Part shown: in pieces, positions 11,130-25,537 of the stretch
How positions within the stretch are numbered: position 1 is the first letter of the stretch
Layout of the letters: each line of letters begins with the position of its first letter
Origin: Trichuris trichiura
Taxonomy: Eukaryota; Nematoda; Enoplea; Trichinellida; Trichuridae
DNA: 64,000 nt
Assembly (NCBI GenBank): GCA_037903355.1
Contig: JBAJFE010000015.1
Span: 310,001-374,000 of the forward strand
Reading direction: 5' to 3'
Translations under genes and position numbers: made by a program
Notes under the pieces: model-generated
What the model saw: only the letters and a program-made list of their open reading frames with translations
Told to the model about the DNA's origin: nothing
Database searches by the model: none

Positions 11130-12750
11130 TCGCACTGGAGTACCTCTTATCCTTGACTTTCATATACATATCGTTATTGAGATGTATGCCTGACAAGTTT
11201 AAGTATTGTTTATTTCTGGCCTTGAAATCGCTTTGCTTTATTCGTCGAAAAGTAAAAAGCGTAAGTCTCCGTCGTTAAATGCTGGAAAAGTGCATCATTC
11301 TAAACGTCTGGAATTAAGCGCTTTGTTCTTTTTCAACTTTAGTCTGTTCATGAGCAGTGTCTTTGTTCTGTTAGATATAAGTTAAAACCAACGCCTACAG
11401 TATCTGTAAAAAATTTATTTTTATTGGAAAAACTTTTAGATCGCACGTCATCTTGGCATTGAACATAATTATAAGGCCACACTCGCATTAGATTCGGGAC
11501 ATGCTGCAGTTTAAGTGGAAAACATCCATCCTTTTGGAAGTAGTTTCCATTCACACGAAAAGGAAACAGAAATTGAAAAAATAAAAGGATAACTGAGTAT
11601 GATGGGCGGGAAACATTATAATAAGGTAAAGCAAATGTGGACATGAAAACGTTGATATTTTCCATTAAAACCCTGGTAAATGCAGAAAATGGGCTTAAAG
11701 TCATTTTTTGTTAATATAAGAAATCAAATAGAGCTTTTTTCAAAGCAACTGTTCATTTTAAGTTTAAGTTTAGGCTACTTAGGATTACTATACGAACTTG
11801 GTTTTAGTTCAGTTACAGTAGCAGCCGGATGTTTAGTGGAACGAACCTGAAAATGTTTCACAAAACGAGGAAATAACAAAACTAAAAAACAAAAAAATGA
11901 AATGCAATGTAGAGACAAAATTAAATTGAACACAGGGTGTTTTGTGTTGAGTAGATATGTTTTCATGTCATTGACTTTTCGTCACGTGCTACTCGTTTTA
12001 TTGCTTGCAGAAAGTATATACAAGCACATGACTTTCGGAAAAGATTTGGTCCTGTAGCCTTTGCCGGGGAAATGCACAGACTATACGAAAATGTTAATTT
12101 GGTTGTTTTTGGTGAATTTAAGAAAACTAGGTTAAAGTTATTAGTCAAATTTTACTATTTTTGAATAATTTTTTAAACCATCGGACAGAGAGGACGCCGA
12201 TCTTATTCTTCAATTGGCAGTCACGCACACACTGCATGGCGGCGAGGTAAAAATAATTATTTCAAGTGCGCATAACATTTTGTCGAATTGCTAATCGCTA
12301 TGCTGTACTTGTTCAAACAAGAGTTTAGTATCCGCCACATTTCAAAACATACAGTAATCCAATAGAACCTGTGCACACTCTAAGAATTATTTCATTAAAA
12401 TGAAGCGCCGAAACAGTGACTTAAAAGAGCCCCATTCACTCGCGGTCTATTAACGTAGTCGTAGTTTGAGCAATAATATCGTGTAAGATTGTGTTCCGGC
12501 AAAAGAGAACCGCGAACGCGTGATTTTAAAAATAAATTATTTGCTTTAACTTACATCCGATAGTTTTCTCGCGAACAAAGTCTAACATTTGTGAAGAACG
12601 TTGACGAAAAGCAATTAAATCTTTTGTACCTGCACGTACTTAAACCTGCGGTGGCAAGTGCGCATAGCCGTGGACTTTTGGTATCATGAGGAAGTAAAGG
12701 TGTGGGTTAAGTCATCTTGCTGAATAGTTGGAATCGGTATCCAGTAAAGA

Positions 12751-15641
12751 ATGCAACTTATGAAATACTTGCTGTATTTCTTTCTATTATGCCTCGTTCA
12801 AGCAGATGAGCATGATCACATGGTATGTTCACTCTTTGAGCTAACGTTTTCAAATCGTACAAACGTTTGCGGCTGTCCATTTTGGAGGAGCAGTACTTTT
12901 CTGTAACTACTATGCTAATTATTGGCGATCCGTTCTTTTCATTCGGTCTATTGGGTTGTAAATTACTAGTTTATTAGCGGTTCCTCGCTTACTCTACATA
13001 CTCAACTCACAATGGATGAATTGCATATTGCGCGGTGCACTATTTATTCTTAGTCAAATTGGGCAGCAACTTTTCTATTCTTAAAATCTGCAGCTTATTT
13101 TCCTGTTTCGTTGCCTTTAAAGTGCTTTGTTTCAGTACAACTACGGAGAAGAGGTAGTGTTATGGGTAAACACTGTGGGACCTTACCATAATCGACAAGA
13201 AACTTACGCGTTTTTTTCACTACCCTATTGCCGAGGTACCAAAGTGTCAATTTCGCATTACCACGAAACTCTTGGAGAAAGACTGCTTGGCGTTGAGCTG
13301 GAATTCTCTGGTCTTCCGATCTCATTCCAAGGTATGAAATCGTCATTCTTTTAACCATCTTCTCTCGACGACAGCTTTAGTGAACTCGCCTAAAACTGTT
13401 TACTGTACCATGCATGTAACCGAAGAAGGCGCATTGCAATTTGAAAATGCCGTAACCCACCATTACTGGTATCAAATGTTCATGGACGATCTGCCAATAT
13501 GGGGTGCGCGCGCTGAGTTTTCGCTCGCTGTTCCGTTTCGCTACTTTTTTTTTCAGGCGTAGTTGGAGAGAAAGTGGTCGACAATAACGGAAATCCAACA
13601 TACAAAATTTTCACCCACAAACACTTCCAGATTGGTTACAACGGCCAGCAAATAGTTGACGTCAATCTAACGTCCGAAAGTCTCGTCAACGTAGAAGCAT
13701 TTACCGATGTTTCGTTGACTTACGCGGTGAGTACGACTTCCCGCTTTGTTTTGAAGTATACGTAGTACGAAAAAGTTGACTGCCGCTGTCGTTTGCAAAC
13801 TATTTCAAACTTCTTTCTCCTGTAGCTCTATTCGAACCTGCGCGCATTTGTTCTTTTGTAGTTTCCAGGAATTCAAATTTCAGACATTTGCTTCAACTCT
13901 ATGGGGGCAATTTGTCCTTTTGATTTTCCCCAACTTAAATTCAATACAAAAAGCTGACTTTGTTGCATGCTTTAGGTGGAATGGATTCCGTCGCAAATAC
14001 CATTTTCGTCTCGATTCGACAAGTACCTGGATGCCAGCTTTTTTCAGCACCGCGTAAGCAAGCAGCTGGTTACGTATTATGTTTTTAAAACATCTCAAGT
14101 TTGATTGTGCAGATCCACTGGTTTTCTCTTTTCAATGCGTTCATGATGGTTATCTTCTTGGTCGGTCTTGTGTCGTTGATCTTGATGCGTACTTTGCGCA
14201 AAGACTACGCCAGATACGAGAAGGATCGCGAGCTTGACGAGCTTGTAAGGCGCTGCGTAGCGAGCAGCTTGTGTTTTTCGCCAACGTAAGCTTTTGTAGG
14301 AACGCGATTTTGGTGACGAATACGGTTGGAAGCAAATCCATGGCGATGTTTTTCGACCACCAGCGCACCAACTTTTGTTTGCCTCTCTTGTTGGCACCGG
14401 CTGCCATGTATTTGTTGTCGTTCTGGTCGTTGTGGCTGTCAGTATGCTTGGAGAACTTTATATGCAGTAAGTCCCCATATGCTAATTTCAAAAATTACCC
14501 AATGCCTTAGGCGAGGATCAATTCTTGGCACTATCATTTTCGCGTACGCTGCTCTTTCTCCAGTAAACGGCTATGCAGGTGGTAGTCTCTACGCCAGATT
14601 TGGAGGTCAGTTAGTAAGGAGACATGCCATTTTCATGTAGTGTATACTTTCTACGTACAGGTCGACGTTGGATTCGTCAAATGTTTGTTGGTGCATCTCT
14701 TCTGCCCATCTACGTATGTTCAATGGCAGTGCTGGTCAATTTTGTGGCTATCTATTATCACGCAACTCGAGCCATACCCTTTACCACTATGGTTGATTGT
14801 TTATTTTGTTGCTTCGTTCTTGCGTAACAGCATTGAACGTTTAGCTCGAAGTTATTTCCATTTGCATTTTTGTCATTTTGCCTCTTTCCTTGGTTGGCAC
14901 CGTACTTGGTCGCAATCTTAGCGGTCATGCAAGCTATCCTTGTCGAGTGAACGCTGTTCCGCGACCTATACCGGAGAAAAAATGCTACATGGAACCATTG
15001 TCCTTAGTTTTAGTTGGTGGTCTTCTTCCGTTTGGTTCAATTTTCATCGAAGTGTACGTTTGAAGTGATTTGCATACTGTCGTCACAGTTCCATTGTTCT
15101 TTAGTTACTTCATATTTACCTCTTTTTGGGCTTACAAGATCTACTACGTTTACGGATTCATGTTATTGGTTTGTGTCCTACTGGCCATTGTAACCATGTG
15201 CGTCACGGCTGTTTCCTGCTATGTTTTGCTAAACGCGGAAGACTATCGATGGTAAGAACCTTCAATTAGTGGCCGCCATCTTTTCCATTCGTATCCAATT
15301 TTCAGGCGTTGGACAAGCTTCTTCGTCGGCGCTTCAACGGCTTTCTATGTTTACCTGTACGCAGTGTATTATTTCTTCTACAAGACAAAGTGATCGGCTG
15401 AAACTGAATTTGAAATTTCAACTCTTATCGGTGCTTTCGTTTAAGGATGTACGGTTTTTTCCAGACAATATTCTACTTTGGGTATACGTCCATTTTCTGC
15501 GTCGCATTGGGCATCATGTGCGGTACGTATGCTGCTGCCTATGTGGGCGCTTTATTACTTTGCTTACTTTCAGGTACGATCGGTTTCATTGCAGCGTCTC
15601 GTTTTGTTGGCAAAATTTATTCGTCCGTAAAAATTGACTAA
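12751..15641 (+). CDS. TM9SF3: Transmembrane 9 superfamily member 3 (EMP70/nonaspanin)
   Basis: Multipass endosome/Golgi membrane protein, 584 aa, close to the usual length for TM9SF3. Fourteen exons: 12751-12822, 13136-13331, 13375-13503, 13557-13726, 13976-14053, 14113-14244, 14300-14466, 14511-14605, 14661-14791, 14845-15053, 15105-15251, 15306-15389, 15446-15522 and 15574-15641; all phases match. A signal peptide (residues 1-18) is followed by the lumenal EMP70 domain with [24 protein letters not shown] and [15 protein letters not shown]. Then come the membrane-spanning segments with [31 protein letters not shown] and LLNAEDYRW. These motifs identify TM9SF3 rather than TM9SF2/4. It ends in KID, fitting the C-terminal KxD/E Golgi-retention motif of the family. 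Family members are implicated in sorting of membrane proteins. Most introns are 43-56 nt; the first (12823-13135) and the fourth (249 nt) are longer. Confidence 0.97.
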
Positions 15642-18600
15642 CAAAAATTGGCTCCAATTTGACCAGCAACGGCTTTCGAAAGTCGTATACTGTCCTATCG
15701 TTGGTCAGTCAGTGTTGTCGCGTTAAGAGGGCCATTCGTTTTTGCCGCCTTGCCGATAACGAATTGGTCGGTTGCGAAAAGAGAGAACGTTTCCGCCTTT
15801 CTTTCTTTCCTTTGTTGTTTCGTCCCGCAAAGAAGATTGTGCAAAAGAAAGAATTGTTATTTTGTAGCCCCGGCGATATTAAACGGTTGCTGGTTCGCGT
15901 CCTTTTATGGTCAAATGATGGGTAGAATCCCGAACCTGTCAACCATACAGTTTTTCATTTAACTCTCGCAGTTGCATTGCTTTTCTGGGTACTCGTTTCG
16001 CCGACGTACACGAAAGCACGACAGCTTTCAAGGTGAGTAAGCTCGACATTGCTTTCTACCTTTTGACAATAATCAATTTCGCGTTGTCAGTATTGTTAGT
16101 ATCCGGTAGTTTTGTTTTGCTCAACATTGCCCCGAGATCGTCGTCCCGAGATCTTTTCTTGGGGTAATTTCTCACGCAATGCCGTCGAGTAGGCTTTTTA
16201 TGTAATGCCAAGCAGAGGAGATGTATTGCTTCCTTAGTGTTCTTGTTTTTCAGCATTTCCGTCTGGCGGAAGGTTGTACGAAGTTTCAAGTGGCGTTAGC
16301 AGCTTGCCAGGGACTTGCTAGCATAAACAGCCGGTGGGTGTAGCACGTTCGTCGTTTATGACAATTGCTTTTTCTCCTTCGCGCGACCTGGCCGCGCGCG
16401 TATATATTAGTTTCATTTTCGGCCATAATAATTTATCAGTTCGACGGCCAGTCGTCGCAAATTGCCCATTTACCGTTTTGAATTTGAAGGGCATTTCCCG
16501 GGTTCAACCGGCTGCTGGTCGCGCACTAACTCGCCTTTGAGATGATGACTTTTAAAGTAGAGCATTCACCGCGCGCCTGCTTGCATTATCTTCGTTGGCA
16601 AAAGCACTTCGAGCGCACATGTTCTCATTGAAGCTACTCTGCTGGTCGGCGTTGGTTCATCGCGCGTTGCCAACATGAAAGGCGGCGAACCCATTTAGCA
16701 GAGTTGGCATGTCATGCTATCCGGTTGAAAATTAACAGCTGCAAACTATTGGAGCAGCCGTAGACTCTGGTCACTCTGCAATACACCTTCCTATAGGTGC
16801 TGCTATTGGACAAGCGGCAAATCAAAGTGTTCAACGATATTGTCCGCTTGGACGTGGGTGGATGTTTTCAAAATTTTCATATTACTACCTGAATCAATAG
16901 GTTGTTCGCCGAACCTTTTCTTAAAAGCTGCCAACGGGTGGTGACCATTTGAAAAGCAGCAGCCATTTCAAGGCTATCAAAGGTCATACGGTCGAGCTGA
17001 ATTAGTGAATGCTTGTCGCTTTCTCGTTCGGGCGTATATCGCGGCGCTCGAGTTAGTTGTTGTCGGCGGAATCTCTTTTCGTGTCAGACATGTTGCATGA
17101 TAAATGACACGTAGCGCCGGTTGCCCAAGGGAGATGGATGTATCTGTCAAATGATATGAATTGCCAGTTCTCGGCCTGACGTGAGCATCGATCACCCGTC
17201 AGACGCAGACCTCGGCGTTTTATCATTTGACTGATGCTGATTGACAGTTTGAACAGCTAATTTTGATGCATCGCTTTTCCTGTCTCTCGCCCTCGGTTTC
17301 TTTGTGCCCATTCACCGCTGGCGTGGGAGTAGTCCTTTTATATCTATTACACAAAGCAGGTGTTCTCTGCCAACTCCCTTTTCACCATTTAAGGTCGACA
17401 ACAGTCGTCTCTTCTCGTCCTCCTGACTAATATGGTTTGATAAGCAAACGACCATTCTTAAGCTTAGCCTAAAGTGGCTTACGCAAAAAAGAATTAGCAC
17501 CAACAGAATATGCCATACTTTGCAGTATTTTGATTGAGCAAGAAATGTGGACGACGTACATTATGTATTCCTTGGCAAAAGATCTTTGTTGATGTGGAAA
17601 GAGAGCGTCCATGTTTTTCCGCGAACAATCAGAGCAGGGCGTCATCAATTTTCAACTAGCGCTGTAAATGACTATGGCTATGACCGGCTTTGCGGGGCAG
17701 CAGAAGTCTCTCTCCACCAGCTGGGTGCTCTTGGTTGGTTGAATTTGGCATTTGCAACTTTATGTACGGCGGTTTTTGTATTCTGCAGCGTAGCTGACAT
17801 CTGCGGTTGTGAAGACAAAAGTGGGCCGAAACGCTTGCCACCTACGACGCATCGTACGTGCCACCGGCTCGACTTTACTGTATCTATCTGTCAAGGAAAT
17901 TGGTGTGACGAACATGTCGACTTTGAATGGTCACTTTGAAGAAGCGATTGCGCCCGTTTTGCAAAAGTTAAAACACAGCCATGTATGTACACACTGCGTT
18001 AGGGCGCTGCGCATAGCTTGGTGTCACTTTGTCCATGCGACTTTCACGAGTGTCACGTTGCCTTTTTCTCCATTGAAATAGTAGGGACGGTGCTTCGGCC
18101 AGGTAGAGAGAGAGAGAGATTGAAAGAAAGAAAGAAAGAAAGGGTCATTGCCATCTCGAAAAGGCATGTCAACTTTCATCGCTGAGCATCTGTTCTTCGG
18201 TGCTCAAGGTCTCCTTGGGGACATTGGGTTGTTTGTAAGTTCCCACGTGAGCGTTGGAATTGAAAAAAAAAAAGAAGCCGCTCTTGATCATTTCCCTTTT
18301 CCGTAGGAAAAAAGGATTCCGAACGTACCTTGAAATGGTTTGCGCGGTTAACTTGTCCTTTTTTATTTTTCGCTTCTCTAAGACGCACCTACCATTCTTT
18401 AGGACGGTATTATAATGAGGCGTCGCGTTTTTCAAAAAAATTCCTCCGTTCAAACATGGTCCGGTGAAGTTTTTTGTTCCGCTTATTTCAGTAGGAAAAA
18501 ATGATTTGCTAAGGTGGATCAGCACTTGGACCGTCTTGAAGAGATGTTAGCCGACACCGATAGGTTGTTGTATCTTTAATTAAGATAGTCCGGTGAAAAA

Positions 18601-21600
18601 AAGATGGACTCGATTGAAGTTGTCACATATAGAGAAGGGACACTTGGATGACTGATAGGGGAGGATGTATTGCGGCGCTTTTAGTCGCCAGCGACCTCGA
18701 AACGGTCACAGCCGGTTGCGCGTGTCCTTTCTCCTTTGTTGTTTATCGGACGTTGTTGTACATTTGCCCGAAGCAACGGATACCGGTGATTGACACGAAT
18801 TTGCCCTGTCCGCAAGTCGTCGTCGCTAAAGTTTCATCAATCATCGGCATCGGGCAAGGAAGTGTATCCCGGCGATTTGCAGTCGCTGCCAGCACGTGGA
18901 AGCCACCGGTTTTCGCTTGTCCGTTAGTCATATGGGCCCAGCTGGTGGAGTAGCCGTATACATTTTGTGCTGCTTGCTTGGGCGGCTAGTTTCCTTGCTG
19001 CGCGCGCGCATTTCCGCTGTGGTCGCAATGGGACTATGACTTATCCCGGCAAAGTTCTATATTTCTTGACAATGACGATCAATTTCGCATTAGAGATCAG
19101 TTGATCCGCCGTGACGGAAAACGGCCCGGTAACCGGGAGACTCATTGAGCGCCGGATAATATGTCAAGAAGTCTCTGCCCGGCTTAACGTATCATTTGCA
19201 ATCATTCTCGGCTGACCATCAATCGACCGCGCATTTCGACAATTCATCTTTCCCACATCTGCCTGGCAACAGCCGGTGATCAACTGGCCGTCGTCGTTGT
19301 CGTCGTAAAGGGGTTCCCTACGCTTTTGGTGATTACGCGAAGGGGCAATTTCTCTGTAGCCTTTTCCCTTCCCACTCTTTCTATTTTTCTCTCTCTTTCT
19401 CTCTTAGTTTGTATGCCACGCATGAACGGGGAAATGCATTGCCAAAGAGGGCGGTCGTAAATCACGCCTGTTTACCGCGGCCAGCTGCCCGTCGATGAAT
19501 GATGGGCGCCCGTTAAAGGCTAAAGCGAGAACGGGCACCCTCGTCTTTCGCAGTGGCTGCAATAGCGCCTGTTTGAAGTGGCACTGCAGGCAAGCCTGTT
19601 TCGGGCACCGTCCGACCAGAATACGTAATTGATTCCGCTTTTCTCCGCTGCCGATGTTGTTGTTTCCCCTGATTGAACGAAAGTTCCCCTTGACAAATGG
19701 GTGCCGCTTTGGCATTAATTCAACCTCTCATTCTTTCTTTCCTTCTCCCTATTTTAGCCCTTAGTTGATAATGAGCAACAAATGAACCCCTACGAGGGCG
19801 TAGCGGTATGTAGCAAACTTTTGGGACCCCAATGACAACATTAAGAAAAGAGCGTCTTGACTTTCAATAAATAAAACGCGCAAGAGCAACTTGCGGTCGC
19901 GACAGCTGCGCGGTTGGGTTAGAATATTTGAATTGTAGACTTATTGTTTTAACAAAATGTCCGCCGCATTCATTGTTGGTCACTGTACGGAGAGTTGAGG
20001 GTGCATGCCCAAAATGCCGCGCGCGTTGGTTCGTTACGGAGCGTCGATCATTGCGCGATTCGTCCCCGGAGTCGTCTTTCTGCCCAATTGTCTCCCATTC
20101 ATTCAATGCAGATGAACTTTTAATTTCGTAAGACGAATGTAGCCGGCCTGCCATCATTTCGCTTCCGCAGTTGTTCGTTACCAGTGATCTATCGGTTCGA
20201 TCGAGGTGATAACGTGTCAGTGGCGATTGTCCGACCAAATGGTTGGCCGAATGGGCACCAGCGATTATATCAATTCCTTTTACTCTTTTTTCCGGGTTAA
20301 ACTTCGCCGCCTTCCAAACTGGTCGTTGCAGACCATTGCAAAAGGGCCAATTGGTTGTTGGCCAAGAGACTACGGTGGGTCGCGCTGTAATGGAGTTCAA
20401 GTAAGGCATTCAGGGCGGGGTGGCCCTCCGCTGGCAGTCCGGTTGTCCCTGGAGACGATGGTGCGCCCCATGATTGAGTGGGAACTTCAGCGCCACTGAT
20501 CTGTAATTAATAATAGCCGTGAAAAAGTGGCAACTCTGGAAAAACGACCAATCGATCAGTGGCTCATCCGAGCTAAATCGCAGTCGACGTTGTCCCGTAG
20601 TTGATAAAAAGATGTCGCCGCACCTGGTTTGGATCAATCCATTATATTTATGTCATTGGTCAACAAAGTTACTGACGAAACGGCTTTTGGTTTTTTCTTC
20701 TTGGCTCATCTCCTTTAACGAGATGCCTTACGGTAGAGGGCAGCCAGGAAGAATGTTTCCCGAATTACCAATTGTGCTGTTTGTTCTACACTGTTCGACT
20801 TCGTTTGCTAACCAGCTTCGTTGACCACCAGCTGCCAGTTTTCTCTCTCCCTTTCTGTTTTAACCGATGAAAATGTGCAGCTCTCGCGCGTTTGGGCTGC
20901 GCTATTTCGATAATGGCATCTGTCAACTGCCGACAGTGCGAAGTTCGCAAACGAAAGACGACGTTTTTAGCCTACTGGCAAGATAAGGAAGTTGACGGTT
21001 GCGCGGTAGTGTCTCAAAGGACAAATGAGGGAAAGGCTTGACCAAAGATGGGTCAGTATGCTTTGTTGCTATGCCGGTGGCCGTTAGGCGACCTCGGCCA
21101 TTCTCTACTGGGCTGTTTGCCTTCAAAGGCGTGCCGACAAAAAAGGTCTTGGCGCTTGCGAACGGTTTCAAACACTCTGAGCGCTAGCCTTCAATGGTCC
21201 AGCAGCGTTTTTGCCTTGCCGCTTGGTCGGCTCGAAGGGCCCAGTAAATCACCAGCTTCTCTGCCCTTTTCTTTTCATTTATCTTAAACGCGGAGGATGC
21301 ATAGTTTTACGGTGACTCAGGCGCGATGGGCGCGCGCTGTACGAATGAATTGCTTTTACTTGAAATTTTCCTGGCGGCAATGATGACCAAAATAGGAACA
21401 TATTATTGGGTGCACAAACTTTCGAAGAAAGCAGCGCGAACGCGGAGCGAGAGAAAACAACGAGAGAGAGAGCAAACGAATAAGGAGGAGGAGACAAGCA
21501 AAGGAACGGAGAACCAACCGTTCTCGCCTGGTAAGCAACACCGTCGACGAATTTTGAAAAGGCGATGGTGATTTCTTCTTCTTTTCCAAATTGGTTAACA

Positions 21601-21607
21601 CCATCGG
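15642..21607. other. Intergenic (about 6 kb) between convergent TM9SF3 and the NET zinc-finger gene
   Basis: No exon chain recognised on either strand. Base composition shifts to more GC/CpG-rich than around TM9SF3, which lengthens chance open frames (for example minus strand 19864-20409, no domain). It contains GA and GAAA microsatellites near 18106-18142. Confidence 0.6.
18106..18142. repeat. (GA)7 followed by (GAAA)5 microsatellite
   Basis: GA dinucleotides at 18106-18119 followed at once by GAAA tetranucleotide units to 18142. Confidence 0.95.
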
Positions 21608-23310
21608 CTAGGGCTGAGGCAAAGAGCCGGGCAAACGTTGACCCAAACAGATTGAAGACGCCAATGAGTCGTAGCCGGTCAAAGGTCCAAACGGCATAGG
21701 CGTAGGATAAGCACCAGCGGATGTTGAGGCGCCTGGCGGGACCAGCATTTTTGAATAAGGATGAAAGCGTAGCGAATTTAAATAGTTCGAACCGGCAGAG
21801 GTGGACGGTCGTTGGCAGAGAACTCTCGCCGAGGAACCACCACCAACACCGCCGGTTGCTGCACCATTCGAGGTGCTACCGTTGACTAGCATTGAACTGC
21901 CCGGCGATGATTTCAACGCGTCGTGGGTAGCGTGACTACGCAAATGCTGCAACAGTTCGTCACCCGAGGCGAATCGTTTGCCGCAGTACTGGTCAACAGT
22001 CATCCAGTTGCACACGTACGGTTGTTGTCCATTGGCACCATTTCCCGCGGCTGCGGCGGCGGCCGCTGCAGCCGCCGCAGCGGCAGCCGCTGCCATTGAA
22101 GTTTGCGTGGCCAACAATGACGACATTGTCGGGTTGGAAAGGACGTTGGCCAAATTGGCCATATTGCCGGCTTGGGCGGCGGCCACCGACGGAGGAACGG
22201 CGTTGTGCAGACCGGCAGCGGTCAAAAAAGGCGCGCCGTACGGACTGAGCCACAGGGATGAAGGCAACTCGGCGGCTGCAGCGGCTGCCGCTGCTGCCGC
22301 CGCGGCTGCGTGGCCACTGCTGGCGCATTGAGTGCAGCCGAAGGGACATGGGCGACCTGCGGGTGCTGCGGCGCCACCAGTGCCTAACGTTGCCAGCGTT
22401 GCCGGGCACGTTTTACAAAACGGATCGGCGCACGATCTTGGATAGGCACTACCCAAGGCTGTTGACAGACCGCTGAAACATGGATAGGGCAGGCCGGACG
22501 CAGCTGCGGCAGCCCCCGTTAGGCTACCGGTTAGTAGACCGTGATTAACCACAAACGGATTGGTCAAAGCGGCAGCAGCGGCCGCTGCATTCGAAGCGGC
22601 TCCAAAATGGGAGAACAATGCTGAGTAGGGACTGTTGGCAACCACTGGCGGGCATGAAGAGCCGGATGTCGACCCGTAGGCACTAATTGAGGCGGAAAGC
22701 GCCTGAGCATTCACGGGAGGTGCCGCTGGTGGTGGTGGTGGTGGCCTTTCCTTTTTGACCGGTGATCTCGCGTCGCTGTTGCCGGTTGCCGTTTTTGAAT
22801 GACCATTGACTAGACCATGATGATTATGATGATGGTGCTGATGATTCTGCTGCTGTTGTTGCAATGATGACGATGTATCATCTTCAATTCCGGTCTTGGT
22901 CGACTTGGTCGACGAACTGCCAACAGCCTGGTCGCCGCTGCCGGACGAACGCTTCGAATCAGCCAATTCCTTGGCACCGTCAATTGATGACGAGTGGGTG
23001 TTCGTCGATGTCCGTTCATCACCAAGTGGGTGCTCCGTCAAGATAGTGGTCGAATCAACGTTCCTTGACGCGGTGGTCCCTTTAGAGGCTGGCAGATCAG
23101 GCAATCCTATGCTGTTGCACGTCTGCGCCAGCAAGGCTAGCGGACTTTTACTCGAGTCAGCCTGCCAAGGAAGAGAACATCTTATGACGCAACAATCATT
23201 TGAAAAATAACGATTCAACGATGGAGACTTACCGTATCTGAGGTTCCGCTGGTCGAAGGTAAAGGACTAAGAAAGTCTGGGCTGAGATATTGCTGATGAG
23301 TCGAGACCAT
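21608..23310 (-). CDS. NET-family zinc-finger transcriptional repressor (noc/elbow, Znf703/503, tlp-1)
   Basis: Nuclear developmental regulator, 543 aa. Two exons: 23310-23233 (26 codons, MVSTHQQYLSPDFLSP) and 23161-21608, joined across a 71-nt intron in phase 0. Diagnostic NET features are SPLALLAQTC (residues 32-41), a cysteine-rich stretch with DPFCKTCPA and CPFGCTQC, a single atypical C2H2 finger at about 408-437 (C410, C419, H432, H436; spacing C-x8-C-x12-H-x3-H, reading CGKRFASGDELLQHLRSH), and RFHPYSK near the C terminus. Several alanine runs, one His/Gln-rich stretch and a proline run fill the middle. Family members act as corepressors in appendage, eye and tail patterning in insects and nematodes. 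The gene sits in a large non-coding region, as expected for a developmental regulator with distributed enhancers. Frames on the opposite strand here are mirror images of the alanine codons. Confidence 0.95.
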
Positions 23311-24958
<1,648 letters not shown>

Positions 24959-25249
24959 CTAAACGAGTGTTTCGAGAAGCCGACGAAGCGGTTCGCTTCC
25001 CATTAATTCATGGCTCTTAGCCTGCAAGCACCCATTGAGCAATTCATTGGTCCGTATGAGCCGTTATTTCACACCGGACGTGCCGAGCGGTTGCTTAAGC
25101 GAGCCACAGGCGGACGCCATCAATTTCTCCAACTCGACCATTTCAGCTAATTCATCAAAAGTTGTTGGGGCGTCCGCCAACCGCGTGATTTGATCATTTT
25201 CTCCGCGGGTTTCGCCTGCCTCAGGAATTTCTTCTTCTGCTTTCATCAT
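24959..25249 (-). CDS. Candidate two-exon gene for a 79-aa acidic protein
   Basis: Not recognised as a known family. Exons 25249-25073 and 25021-24959 flank a 51-nt intron with GT...TTGCAG ends, joined in phase 0; this matches the typical intron size of the window. The product begins MMKAEEEIPEAGETRGEND, is strongly acidic with an amphipathic segment FDELAEMVELEKLM, and ends LRRLLETLV. Unlike the chance frames around it, which are rich in Arg, Cys, Phe and Ser, it has a natural protein composition. It lies 1.65 kb upstream of the NET zinc-finger gene on the same strand. It could instead be a single 61-codon exon read through the intron, or part of a longer transcript. Confidence 0.4.
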
Positions 25250-25521
25250 CGTCCAAACAAGAAGTGAGGCAACACCAAATGGAAAGTTCTATTCCACACC
25301 GTACCGTAGTTGTAGCTGTTTGACAAAAGTGACAATGAGCCAAGCGCGTTTGAAGCTCCACAAACTCTTAGGCGTTAGGCGTAATAGTAATTAATAAACA
25401 TATAGCATTTGCCATCGTTGGCCATATACCGTTACATCGCGAGAAGTCGACGCGTTTTTGCAGCTTGGGAAAGTGACCGTCAGCCATTGTTTTCCAAGCA
25501 GCTATTTTTCATAGTCAACAA

Positions 25522-25537
25522 CGCGCGCGCGCGCGCC
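25522..25537. repeat. (CG)n run
   Basis: Alternating CG dinucleotides, about 16 nt. Confidence 0.9.

Larger units (their letters stand above)
7760..12750. other. Intergenic between BMP-like gene and TM9SF3 (about 5 kb)
   Basis: Upstream flank of both genes, which are divergent. I see no conserved coding exon. It contains two long inverted repeats at 9463-9542 and 9648-9691, a short hairpin at 11104-11129 and a GA run at 8290-8303. Open frames here have no recognisable domain. Confidence 0.6.

Noticed and set aside
17547..17939. 130-codon plus-strand frame
   Set aside because: No domain or conserved motif. Composition is typical of chance frames in the GC-richer segment.
16067..19090. Similar strings TTGACAATAATCAATTTCGC and TTGACAATGACGATCAATTT as a dispersed repeat
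   Set aside because: Only about 20 nt with an internal indel; too short and isolated to claim a repeat family from one window.
19864..20409. 181-codon minus-strand frame
   Set aside because: Starts with ATG but shows no domain, no flanking splice signals that extend it and no protein-like composition. Stops are rarer in this GC-rich stretch.
21978..22476. Plus- and other minus-frame polyalanine/arginine frames across the NET gene
   Set aside because: They are shadow translations of the GCN codons of the NET alanine runs.
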